From Mercurialis annua (taxonomy: Eukaryota > Streptophyta > Magnoliopsida > Malpighiales > Euphorbiaceae): DNA of 64,000 bases. Below are positions 38,387 through 49,706 of the stretch, piece after piece. Below the pieces are notes generated by a model. The model had not been told where the DNA came from. It was given only the letters and a program-made list of their open reading frames with translations, and did no database searches. Both the position numbers and the translations under genes were made by a program. Where the stretch lies: the NCBI RefSeq assembly GCF_937616625.2, contig NC_065572.1, positions 39,149,653 through 39,213,652 of the forward strand. The letters run 5' to 3'. Numbering within the stretch: the first letter of the stretch is position 1; every line of letters starts with the position of its first letter.

Positions 38387-39517
38387 ATGGAAGTCGATCA
38401 GAACGTACCACCAGTTCAGGCTAATGCTGGACGTGGTCGGGGTGGAGGTGCTGGCAGAGGTAGAGGTGCTGGTAGAGGCAGAGGAGCTGGTGCTGGTAGA
38501 GGTGGAGCTAGAGGACGCGGTGCAGCAGGTGTTCAGGCACCGAATGTGCAGCAGGCACCAGAGGTGCATCAAGCACCAAATATGCAAGCGTTCGACTTCA
38601 CTACTTTCTTGGCTGGCGTTGTCGAAATGCAGAACAATCAGGCTCTACTGCAGAATCAGTGTAATATACTGGGTCAGTTAGCGCAGCAACAGCAACCTCA
38701 GGCTGGTGTTGTAGCTGGTGTTGGTGGACTTGCTGGTGTCGGTCATATTCCGACAGACAGAGAGTTGGTGATGATCTACTTGAAGTTGAATCCGACTTCT
38801 TTTGATGGTACTGGTGATGCTCTTGACTTTTTGGAGGAATTTGAGTACAACAGTCAGAGGATTCAAGCGTCTGATCGTCAATCAGTGATGCTTGTGGAGA
38901 TGTCGCTGAAGGGTCCAGCTAAGGACTGGTATCGTGATAACATCAGGCCGGTTATGGATACTTTGTCTTGGGCTGATTTTGTGATCAGGTTCAGGGGTTA
39001 CTATCTACCCTTCTCTGTTACTGAGAGTTTCAGAGAAAAGCTGCTCACTTTGAAGAAGGGGGATAGATCGGTGACAGACTACACTACTGAGTTTGTACGT
39101 TTGGGGCGGTTTGCTACAGATCTACAGGGTGATCAAGAGCGAGTGAACGACCGTTATATTAGGGGTTTAGGCTCGGAGTTTCTCCCTTTGCTGATAGGGA
39201 CAAACATGGAGTTTGCCCGGTTAGTGGATAGTGCGCGGCGGATGGAGAATTCGATGGTTCAGTTTGGGACGATCTCTGACCCTTTCCAGAATCAGAAGGG
39301 AAAGAGTGACGTTCCTAGTGGGGGGCAGCAGGCCCCAGTGCAGCATGGTAGTGGGAACTACTACAGTGGCTCTTCTCAGGCCAACAGGGGGAGTCGACGG
39401 ACTCACAACAAAGGGAGGCATAGTGCTAGGAGTGCTCCGTACAATTCCAGTAGCAGTGGGAGCAACCGTGGTTCAGGACGCGGGTACACTGGTGGATCGA
39501 ACATTCCGTTCTGCTAG
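38387..39517 (+). pseudogene. Chromovirus gag, stopped in its first zinc knuckle
   Basis: The first in-frame ATG is 38387. The related element at 63668 starts further upstream, and here the frame is open from an ATA at 38315, so the original start may have been lost. Order: Arg-Gly-rich N-terminus (about 38420-38540), linker, retrotransposon gag domain (about 38815-39220; words FLEEFEYNSQ and GPAKDWYRD), then Gly/Ser-rich tail. The TAG at 39515-39517 falls where the first zinc knuckle (C..C...H...C) normally has tryptophan, so the particle protein would lack its RNA-binding fingers. The frame continues open past the stop. Confidence 0.9.
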
Positions 39518-40726
39518 AATTGCAGACGCAGGCACTATGGTCAGTGTCAGTTAGCTCCTGGAGGTTGTTTCACTTGTGGCCAGCCGGGTCATTTTTCTAG
39601 GGAGTGTCCGGCATCTGGGCAGCAGATGTCTAACTCCAGTGTGGTGCAGTCATCTTATCAGCAGCAGAGACCTGCGTTTACACAGTCTGTAGGGTACTCT
39701 CAACCTGCAGCATCTTTTGGTGGCCAGCGGGGCCGTGGTTCTGGTGGCAGAGGTTTTGGTGGCCGTGGTAACGGCGGAAGAGGTTCCAACGGTTATGGTA
39801 CTGGACAGAGTTCGCAGCAGCAGCCGCAGGGTCAGGCCAGAGTGTTCGCACTTACTCCTCAGGATGCGCGTGCATCAAACGCTGTGGTGCAAGGTACCAT
39901 CCCGATTTCTTTTACTGATGCTTTGGTATTATTTGATGCGGGTGCGACCCATTCGTTTGTTTCTACTTGTTTTGCTGGGAAATTGGGTAAAGCACCATCT
40001 GTCTTGAGTGAACCTCTAGCTGTGTCTACACCTATGTCTGAAGGTGTAGTAGTGGACGTTGTCTATCCTTCTTGTCCTGTGGTTATTCAGGGTAGAGAAT
40101 TATGTGCTGATTTGATTGTACTTGACGTTCTTTCTTTTGATGTTATCTTGGGGATGGACTGGTTGTCACGCCATTATGCTTCTATTGACTGTCGAGGGAA
40201 GTCAGTCGAGTTCAGGATTCCAGGTGATCTACCTTTTTCCTTTCAGGGAGAAAAGGCAGAGACACCTAAGAATCTGATTTCCGCCATCAAGGCGAAGCGG
40301 ATGTTAGGCAAGGGTTGCCAGGGTTTTCTTGCGGTGGTTCGTGATTTGGAGGCTGGTGGTAGTGATATGCATAGTGTTCCGATAGTGAATGAGTTCACTG
40401 ACGTGTTTCCAGAGGAATTGCCTGGATTACCACCTGATCGTGATATTGAGTTTTGCATTGATGTGGTTTCTGGTACAGCTCCGATTTCGATACCGCCGTA
40501 TCGGATGGCTCCTGCAGAGCTGAAGGAGTTGAAGGACCAGTTACAAGAGTTGTTGGATAGCGGGTTCATCAGACCGAGTACTTCTCCGTGGGGTGCTCCA
40601 GTTCTGTTTGTAAAGAAGAAAGACGGTTCCTTTCGACTGTGTATCGACTACAGACAGTTGAACAAGGTTACTGTCAAGAACAGATACCCTCTTCCTCGCA
40701 TCGATGATCTGTTTGACCAGTTGTAG
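39518..40726 (+). pseudogene. Chromovirus pol, part 1: zinc knuckle, protease, start of RT
   Basis: Continues in the same frame as gag. The second zinc knuckle is complete (39566-39607, [14 protein letters not shown]). The protease active site reads FDAGATHS (Asp at 39935), a common gypsy variant of DSGAT. RT begins near 40553 with [17 protein letters not shown] and [13 protein letters not shown] at 40724-40726 interrupts RT where glutamine is expected in this family. From 39626 (ATG) to the stop is 366 codons. Confidence 0.9.
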
Positions 40727-41647
40727 GGTGCGAAGTGTTTTTCCAAGATTGATTTGAGGTCTGGGTATCATCAGCTACGGATCCGTGATGCAGATGTGCC
40801 TAAGACTGCTTTTCGGACTCGTTATGGACATTTTGAGTTTCTGGTTATGTCCTTTGGTTTGACGAACGCACCAGCAGCGTTTATGGATATGATGAACAGA
40901 GTGTTCAAGACGTTTTTGGATCAATTTGTTATCGTCTTCATTGATGACATTTTGATCTATTCTCGGAGTGAGGAGGAGCATGCTTACCATTTGAGGACTA
41001 TACTACAGACGTTGCGTGAGCATCAGTTGTACGCTAAGTTCTCAAAATGTGAGTTCTTGTTGGATCAGGTTACCTTTCTAGGACACGTGGTGTCGAAAGA
41101 TGGGATCAAGGTTGATCCGAAGAAGATTGAGGCGGTTATGGATTGGCAGAGGCCAAGGTCAGTTACCGAGATCAGAAGTTTTCTGGGTTTAGCTGGCTAC
41201 TATCGTCGGTTCGTGCAAGATTTCTCCAGAATATCTGCACCTTTGACTAAACTGACACAGAAGGGTGTCAAGTTTGAGTGGACTGACAAGTGCGAGGCGA
41301 GTTTTGAGAAGCTTAAGGAGATTTTGACTACAGCTCCGGTGTTGGCATTGCCTTCTAGCATTGATGGTTTCACAGTGTATTGTGATGCGTCTCGGATTGG
41401 TTTGGGTTGCGTTCTGATGCAACATGGACAGGTGATTGCCTATGCTTCCAGACAGTTGAAGAAGCATGAGGTGAATTATCCTACGCATGATTTAGAGTTG
41501 GCAGCTGTGGTTTTTGCGCTGAAAATCTGGAGGCATTATTTGTATGGTGCTACTTGTGAGATTTTCACTGATCATAAGAGTCTGAAATATATCTTTGATC
41601 AGAGAGAGTTGAACTTGAGGCAGAGGAGGTGGCTAGAGTTGTTGTAA
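40727..41647 (+). pseudogene. Chromovirus pol, part 2: RT palm and RNase H
   Basis: Same frame. The RT catalytic motif is intact, FIDDILIYS with the aspartates at 40943-40948. Upstream [11 protein letters not shown] and FGLTNAPA are normal. RNase H starts near 41370 with YCDAS (Asp at 41384) and continues to [15 protein letters not shown] at 41645-41647 stops it just before the tail that ends in ADALSRK, where lysine is usual. Apart from the stop codons, I see no damage to catalytic residues. Confidence 0.92.
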
Positions 41648-43282
41648 GACTACGACTGTACTATTCAGTACCATCCTGGTAAGGCTAATGTGGTAGCCGA
41701 TGCGTTGAGTCGCAAGTCTTCAGGCAGTTTGGCTCATATTTCTGAGATTGGGCGTAGACCCATGGTTAGAGAGTGGCACAGTTTGATAGCTTCAGGCTAT
41801 GGATTTCAGATTTCTCAGACTGGTTGTTTGTTAGCACAGTTGCAAGTGCAACCCGTTTTGATTGATCGGATCAAAGCTTTACAAGCTGAGGATCCACAGT
41901 TGAAACGGATTATTGAGGAGATCCAGCAGGACAGTAACTCTGAGTTTACTTTTGTGGATGGTGTTCTGAGACATGGTTCGAGATTGTGTGTTCCGGATTC
42001 AGATGGTTTGAGGGACCAGATCTTGGAAGAAGCGCACAAGTCTGCTTATAGTGTTCATCCGGGTTCTACTAAGATGTACCATGATCTTAAGGGTACCTAC
42101 TGGTGGAGCGGGATGAAGAAGGATGTCGCTGAGTATGTTTCTAAGTGTCTGACGTGCCAGCAGGTGAAGCTGGAGCATCAGAGACCTTTTGGCTATCTGC
42201 AGCCACTACCTATTCTAGAGTGGAAGTGGGAGCGGATTGCTATGGATTTTGTTGTTGGGTTACCACGTACTCGACAGGGATACGATTCCATCTGGGTAAT
42301 AGTTGACCGTATGACTAAGTCAGCTCATTTCCTTCCGATAAAGGTTTCGTATACTGCTTCGAGGTTGGCTCAGTTGTACATCGACAGGATTGTCAGTTTG
42401 CATGGTGTACCGGTTTCCATTGTTTCAGACAGAGGTTTTGTGTTTACTTCGAGGTTTTGGAAAGCGTTACAGGAATCCTTGGGTTCTCGGTTGGATTTCA
42501 GTACAGCTTTTCATCCTCAGACTGACGGTCAGTCTGAGAGGACTATTCAGACGTTGGAGGATATGCTCAGGATGTGTGTTCTCGATTTTCAGGGTAGCTG
42601 GGATACTCATTTGCCGTTGATTGAGTTTTCCTATAACAACAGTTACCACGCGAGTATCGAGATGGCGCCGTATGAGGCTTTGTACGGGCGCAAGTGTAGA
42701 TCTCCTATCTGTTGGGAGGAGGTCGGAGAGCGTAAACTCTCGGGAGCGGAGATTATTCAGATTACCTCTGAGAAGGTACCGTTGATTAAGCGGAGGTTAG
42801 AGACTGCTTTTAGTCGGCATAAGAGTTATGCTGATCCGAAGAGGAAAGACATTGAGTTCCAGGTTGGTGATTTCGTATTTCTTCGGGTTTCGCCCATGAA
42901 AGGCGTGGTTCGTTTTGGTGTCAAGGGAAAGTTGGCACCGAGGTATATTGGTCCTTATGAGATTTCGGAGAGGATTGGAGCTGTGGCTTATCGTCTGGTT
43001 CTGCCGCCAGACATGTCGTTAGTACATCCTGTGTTTCATGTTTCTATGTTGAGGAAGTGCATTTCTGATCCTTCGCACGTGATTGTGCCTCAGAGTGTTG
43101 AAATTGACCAGGAGCTGTCCTATGAGGAGCAGCCAGTTGAGATTGTTGATACTCAAGTGCGTAAATTGCGGAACAAGGAGATTCCGATGGTCAAAGTCCT
43201 CTGGCGCAATCATTCTGTAGAGGAATGTACATGGGAGACCGAGTCGGATATGCGGAATCGCTATCCTTTTCTCTTTTCTTGA
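41648..43282 (+). pseudogene. Chromovirus pol, part 3: integrase with chromodomain
   Basis: Same frame, open from the end of RNase H to the natural stop at 43280-43282; the longest piece is 530 codons from 41690. The N-terminal HHCC finger is at about 42056-42160 (HPG, then H, then CLTCQ). The catalytic triad is intact: D at 42245, D at 42428, E at 42536, with 35 residues between the last two (DD35E). A GPY/F module follows (YIGPYEI, near 42946), then a chromodomain at about 43125-43279 (words [16 protein letters not shown]). Chromodomain integrases are known to direct insertion to heterochromatin, which fits this satellite location. Confidence 0.93.
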
Positions 43283-43411
43283 GGTAGGTGGTTTGTTACT
43301 TGTTTATTATCGTTAGGTGATTTTATGTGATTTTATGAGTTTTATTTGTGTTACGTGTTATTTCTGATATTAATTGTTTATCGTGTTAAATTCGAGGACG
43401 AATTTTTAATT

Positions 43412-43423
43412 AGTTAGGGAGAA
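43412..43423 (+). promoter_or_regulatory. Polypurine tract region of the chromovirus
   Basis: TAGTTAGGGAGAA directly before the 3' LTR. Just upstream (43388-43410) is a 23-base block, including TTCGAGGACGAATTTTTAAT, that is identical in the non-autonomous element at 56734-56756 and can form a 7-bp hairpin. Confidence 0.8.
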
Positions 43424-46188
43424 TGTAACATCCCGTGTTTTTTTAGGCTTTTTCATCGAGCTTCCGGTTATTATTTGAGTCGTTTATTGATTCGGACGTG
43501 GTTTGATTCGTATTCGATTTGTATTATTAATTAGGCCCATGTGTTGATATAGTTGGTCATTTAATTTTTTTTATTTTATTAAACTTTTGAAATATGCAAA
43601 GGCCATGCATAATTCATGCAAAAACTAGGCCATAAATCTTTAGCACATTTCTTAATTATAGTTAATTCATTATTATTTTTTGGGCCAAGTATATAACTCC
43701 ATGCATTAAGCCCATGCACTATTCTTTTATTTAAAGGAGTGTGCTGTGTTGATTTCCCTTTCTTCCCTATATAACCAGTTACACGGCTTCCCTTTTCTTT
43801 TTCTTTTTTTTCTTTCAGTCGTTCATTAAAACCCTAATTATTAGACAACCCATAGCCGACCCTCATTGTCAAGAACGCTCAGAGACACAATAACATCCGT
43901 TCCTTTAATTCATTCTCAAATCCGGTAAGGTTTCACGTCTCATTATTCTTAAGCTATTCGATATCGTCACGTTCCGTTTCTCATCGATATCTTGTTCGTT
44001 TTAGCAACGAATCAAGTTCCGTTTGTTTGCCGCCGTAGCTAACTCAATCCTCGTCAATTCTACACTTTTGAAATCGTTAAACGGTACGTAAATCTTTCCA
44101 TTTTAGGCGCCGTACGATTCACCATTTTTTGAGATTCTTGACTGCGTGTTTTCATGTCGTTACTGTCCATTGTTTTGTTCTTTGATAATGAGATTGGGTT
44201 GTCTCTGAAGTCTTCTATTGATTATTGTTATGGTTAATGTTTCATGAGTATTCAATATTTGAGTTATGTTAATTAGAAATTTGTTGATTTAGGATTTCAT
44301 TGTTTGATTTCTTATTCTTGCCGATGGTTTGATTTCATTGTTAGTTATGGTTGGCTACCCTAATTGTTAATGGCAGTGGGTTTGTCATGAATTAATTATA
44401 AATTTAAAACTAAAGATGAGATTGACTTGTTATTCTTGGTTGATAAATGGCGGGCACACATCTGAGTATGAAATTATGGGTTTTGTTGAATGATTAATAG
44501 TGGTGGTGTAAGGACTTGAATGGTCCTTAGGTTTTTTTTGTTTAAACCTATTGATTCTTTAGGTTAAATTTTATCTATTGATTAATTGTTATTGATTTCT
44601 AATTTGGGGATTTCATTTTAAATTGAAAGCTTGTCAATTTGGTAATATTAATTTTAATATCTAATATTTGAGTTACTTAAATTAATAATGATATTAATAT
44701 TATTTAATTACTGTTTTGAAATTTTGGCTTAATGTGCCAAAATAGTTAAATTACAATTTAGACCTTAAACGTTTTCTAAATTTATTTAATTAAGTTTTTG
44801 GGTTGTAACTTGGGTTACTTGAAATTGAAGTTATTGAGTTCCGCTTTTAAAATGGATTATTATTTTGTTAAATTGTTTTATAAATATAAACTCGGGTTTA
44901 TATTTGATAAACGTTTTGAGTCGGATTAGACTTGGGTCATCCGACAAGTGAGGTTAGCTTGGTAGTTTGTGATAACTCGGCTAACCCACTATTTAGAAAT
45001 TATTTATTATTAAAGTTATTAAATAATATTTATTAATTGGATTTTAAGCAGAAACTCAGTAGACTTATATTAGTTGGGCTTTATTTACCTAATGGGTATT
45101 ATTTGTGTGTGCTTTGGATTGCTTATTCCGACATGTTATTTGTGCTAGTCCTATATGGTGTCTAGTACTCTCTAGAGTTAGGGTCTGTTTTTAATAATTA
45201 TTTTATTTGTCTAGACCCGTCTACTGTTCGTGCTTCAGAGGCGAACCAGGATTAGTTGCTTGACGGGTTTTCATGTGGATTAGCAAGCTGTGAGTTTGTA
45301 CTTACTATTTACCGCTTTATTAAGTAAATTGTTATTTTAATATTAAATATATATACTGTACGTATATTTCGAACTGTTTTTATATTATGGCTTCTAGTTG
45401 GAACATGCTACCTAATGGGCATCATTAGGACTGCGTGCGCACCGGTAATGATCTGGGAAATGTAATTATGGTAATATGGTAACTCGGTGTGAGCATAGCT
45501 CTCGGGACCAAGTAGAGTAACTCGGTGTAGCTCAGCTCTCGGGACTCTGGTATAAGTGTGGTCAGTGGTAACTCGGTGTAGCTCAGCTCTCGGGACCAGA
45601 CCTGTTCGATTATGTTATTATTTAGAATTGTGGATTAGGGTTCCAACTATTATTCGTAATATCGTATTTAAACGTTTTAAACAGTTTTAAAGGTTTTCCA
45701 CTTAATAAATGTAGATAGTGGTATGAACTCATCTCAGTATATCTGACCCCGTTGTTTTTCCCAATTTTCCCCAGGGTTATGATCTGAGAGAGTCTGGTGA
45801 TCTCCGCATTTACTTTTCCTCGGAGGTTCCATTTATTTTAGTAGAACTGTGAAACTGTTTTATTCTTAGACCGCAGTAGTAACTAGACGTCTATATTATT
45901 ATTATATTTTTGTCGGATTGGTTCGAGTGGTTTTATTGCTTTGGCATGTTATATCATTTAATTTGGGTTATGATAAATCTATTTCAGACTCGGAATTGGA
46001 TAAGCATGTTATATTAACTGTTGATTATTGTAACTGCTAGATTTAGGCTGAAGTCTCGGTTGCCCCCGAGCATTGGTTTTCTGCAGGTTATTGTGTTTAT
46101 TTGTTAATTGAAAGGCTAGTTACGGGTTTTGGTACTACATTACCCATACCCTAGCGCCGGTCGCGATTCATGAAAATGGGTCGTGACA
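43424..46188 (+). mobile_element. 3' LTR of the chromovirus
   Basis: 2765 bp, TGTAACATCCCGTG to TCGTGACA, followed by GTAAC. Collinear with the 5' LTR with scattered substitutions and one fewer 51-bp repeat. TATA box at 43768-43775. Confidence 0.95.
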
Positions 46189-47953
46189 GTAACAAAACAA
46201 AACCAAACGTTTCCCCTTTTTAGCGATTTAAGCCAAACGTTTTACAAACAATACGAAACAAATCCAAACGTTACCAATTTTTAGCAATTTAAGCCAACCG
46301 TTTACAAACGTTACGAAACAAATCCAAACGTTTCACCTTTTCAGCGATTGAAGCCAAACTTTTACAAACGTCACGAAAAAAAATCAAACGTTTCACCTTT
46401 TTAGCTATTTAAGCCAAACTTTTAAAGCGTTGCTAAACCAATCCAAACATTTACAAACATTATGAAACCAAACCAAACGTTTCACCTTTTTAGCGATTTA
46501 AGCCAAACGTTTAAAACCTTACAAAACAAATCCAAATGATTCACCTTTTTAGCTATTTAAGCCAAATGTTTACACACTTTATGAAACAAATCGAAACGTT
46601 TTATCTTTTCAGCGATTTAAGATAAATATTTAAAAGTTACGAAGCCAATCCAAACATTTATAATGTTATAAAACAAATCCAAACGTTTGAAACGTTGGAA
46701 ACAAATCCAAATGTTTCACCTTTTTATCTATTAAAGCCAAATGTTTAAAACTTTATGAAACCAATCCAAATGTTTAAAACGTTACGAAACAAATCCAAAC
46801 GTTTCACCTTTTAAGCGATTTAAGCAAAACGTCAACAAACGTTACAAAACAAATCCAAACGTTTCACCTTTTTAGCGATTTATGCCAAACGTTTACAAAC
46901 GATACGAAACAAATCCAAACGTTCAAAACGTTACGAAACAAGTGCAAACATTTCACCTTTTAGCGATTTAAGCCAAACGTTTACAAACGTTACAAAACAA
47001 ATCTAAAAATTTCCCATTTTTAGCTATTTAAGCCAAACGTTTACAAACATTACGAAACAAATCCAAACGTTTCCGCTTTTTAACGATTGAAGCCAAATGT
47101 TTACGGACATTACGAAACAAAACCAAACGTTTCACCTTTTTAGCGATTTAAGCCAAACGTTTACAAACGTTACAAAACCAATCGATAAGTTTAAAACGTT
47201 CATAACAAATCCAGACGTTTCCCCTTTTTAGCGATGGAAGCCAAATGTTAACAAACGTTACAAAACAAATCCAATTGTTTCACCTTTTCAGCGATTGAAG
47301 CCAAACGTTTACAAAGATTACGAAAGAAAATCAAACGTGTCACCTTTTTAGCGATTTAAGCCAAACATTTACAAACGTTACGAAACAAATCCAAACGTTT
47401 CACCTTTATAGCAATTTAAGCCAAATGATTAAAACGTTACGAAACCAATCCAAACGTTAACAAACGTTATGAAACAAAACCAAACGTTTCACCTTTTTAG
47501 TGATTTAAGCCAAATGTATAAAACGTTACGAAACAAATCCAAACATTTCCCCTTTTTAGCGATTTGTGCCAAACATTTAAAACGTTACGAAACCAATTCA
47601 AACCTTTATAACGTTAAGAAACAAATCCGAAAGGTTAAAACGTTAGAAAACAAATCCAAACGTTTTACCTTTTTAGCGATTTAAGCCAAACATTTACAAA
47701 CGTTACGAAACAAATCCAAACGTTTCACATTTTTAGCGATTTAAGCCAAACGTTTACAAGCGTTACAAAAAAAATCCAAACGTTTCCCCTTTTTAGCAAT
47801 TTAAGCCAAACGTTTACAAACGTTACGAAACAAAACTAAACATTTCGCCTTTTTAGCAATTTAAGCCAAATGTTTACAAACGTTACAAAACAAAACCAAA
47901 CGTTTCCCCTTTTTAGCGATTTAAGCCAAACGTTTACAAACGTATTGAAACCA
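46189..47953 (+). repeat. 60-bp satellite array, plus orientation
   Basis: Satellite resumes directly after the chromovirus, starting with the GTAAC duplication. Same monomer family, plus orientation, with variable unit lengths. The open frame at 47469-47684 is repeat-derived. Orientation changes near 47954 (CCAATGGCTAAAGAGG). Confidence 0.92.
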
Positions 47954-49706
47954 ATGGCTAAAGAGGTGAGACGTTTGGATTTTTTTCGTAACGTTTCTAA
48001 ACGTTTGGCTTAAATTGCTAAAAATGTGAAATGTTTGGATTCGTTTCGTAACGATTTAAACGTTTGTCTTAAATTGCTAGAAAGGTGAAACGTTAGAATT
48101 TGTTTCGTAACTCTATAAACGTTTGGATTAAATCATTAAAAAGGTGAAATGTTTGGATTTGTTTCGTAACGTTTTAAAACGTTTGGATTGGTTTCGTAAC
48201 GTATTAAATGTTTGGCTTCAATCACTAAAAAGATGAAACGTATGGATTTCTTTTGTAACGTTTTAAACGTTTGGATTGGTTTCGTAATGTTTTAAACATT
48301 TGGATTTGTTTTGTAACGTTTGTAAATATTTGGCTTAAATTGCTAAAAAGGTGAAACATTTGGATTTGTTTTTATCGATTGTAAGCATTTAGCATAAATC
48401 GCTAAAAAGGTGTAACATATGTTTGTAAACGTTTGGATTGGTTTCGTAACGTTTTAAACATTTGTCTTCAATCGCTAAAAAGGTAATATGTTTGGATTTA
48501 TTTCGTAACATTTGCAAACGTTTGGCTTAAATCGCTAAAAAGGTAAAACGTGTGGTTTTGTTTTGTAACGTTTGAAACGTTTGGATTTGTTTCGTAATGT
48601 TTTAAACGTTTGGTTTAAATCGCTAAAAAGGTGAAACGTTTGGTTTTGTTTTGTAACGTTTGTAAACGTTTGGCTTAAATTGGTAAAAAGGTGAAAAGTT
48701 TGGATTTGTTTCGTAACATTTTAAACGTTTGGATTGGTTTCGCAACGTTTTAAATGTTTGGCTTAAATCGCTTAAAATGTAAAAACGTTTAGATTTGTTT
48801 CGTAACGTTTGTTAACGTTTGGATTGGTTTTGTAACATTTTAAACGTCTGGCTTATATCGCTAAAAAGGTGAAACGTTTGGATTTATTTCGTAATGTTTT
48901 AAACATTTGGATTGGTTTCCTAACGTTTTAAATGTTTGGATTTGTTTCATAATGTTTTAAATGTTTGGTTTTTCTTTATATCGTTTGTAAACATTTGGCT
49001 TAAATCGTTAAAAAGGTGAAATGTTTGGTTTTGTTTCGTAAAGTTTGTAAACGTTTGGATTTGTTTCATAATGTTTGTAAACGTTTGGCTAAAATTGCTA
49101 AAAAGGTGAAATGTTTTGTTTTGTTTCATAACGTAACCTTTGTAAACGTTTTGCTAAAATTGCTAATAATGTGAAACGTTTGGATTTGTTTCGTAATGTT
49201 TTAAACTTTTGGATTGGTGTCGTAATGTTTTAAACGTTTGACTTAAATCGTTAAAAATGTGAAACATTAGGCTTAAATCGCTAAAAATGTGAAACGTTTG
49301 GATTTGTTTCGTAATGTTTGTAAACGTTTGGTTTAAATCGCTAAAAAGGTGAAACGTTTGAATTTGTTTCGTAATGCTTTAAACGTTTGGATTGGTTTCG
49401 TAACTTTTTAAACGTTTGGCTTAAATAGCTAAAAAAGTGAAACTTTAGGATTTGTTTTGTAACGTTTTAAACGTTTGAATTTGTTTCATAACGTTTTAAA
49501 CGTTTGGATTGGTTTCGTAACGTTTTAAACGTTTGGCTTAAATCGCTAAAAAGGTGAAACGTCTTGTTTTGACGTTTGTAAACCTTTGGCTTAAATCGCT
49601 AAAAAGATGAAACGTTTGGTTTTGTTTCGTAACTTTTGTAAACTTTGTAAACTTTGGCTTCATTCGCTAAAAAGGTGAAAGGTTTGGATTTGTTTCGTAA
49701 CGTTTG
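47954..49706 (-). repeat. 60-bp satellite array, minus orientation
   Basis: Same satellite read on the minus strand (plus strand shows GTTTGGCTTAAATCGC). It ends with GTTTG at 49702-49706, the left target duplication of the next element. The minus-strand frame at 48947-49129 is repeat-derived. Confidence 0.92.

Larger units (their letters stand above)
35153..46188 (+). mobile_element. Complete Tekay/Del-like chromovirus (Ty3/gypsy)
   Basis: An 11.0-kb element with LTRs 35153-37968 and 43424-46188, primer site 37973-37984, one long gag-pol frame and a purine tract before the 3' LTR. The target duplication GTAAC is perfect (35148-35152 and 46189-46193). Domain order protease, RT, RNase H, integrase, then a C-terminal chromodomain, together with LTRs near 2.8 kb, points to the Tekay (Del) clade. 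By eye I count about 18 substitutions over 2765 aligned LTR bases (about 0.65 percent), so it is young. Three nonsense codons make it non-autonomous as it stands. Confidence 0.95.

Noticed and set aside
38325..38681. Overlapping open frames on both strands across the chromovirus gag-pol (for example 38195-38587 minus, 39231-39554 plus, 41815-42039 minus)
   Set aside because: They are other-frame readings of the real gag-pol frame, with composition set by it and no family signature.
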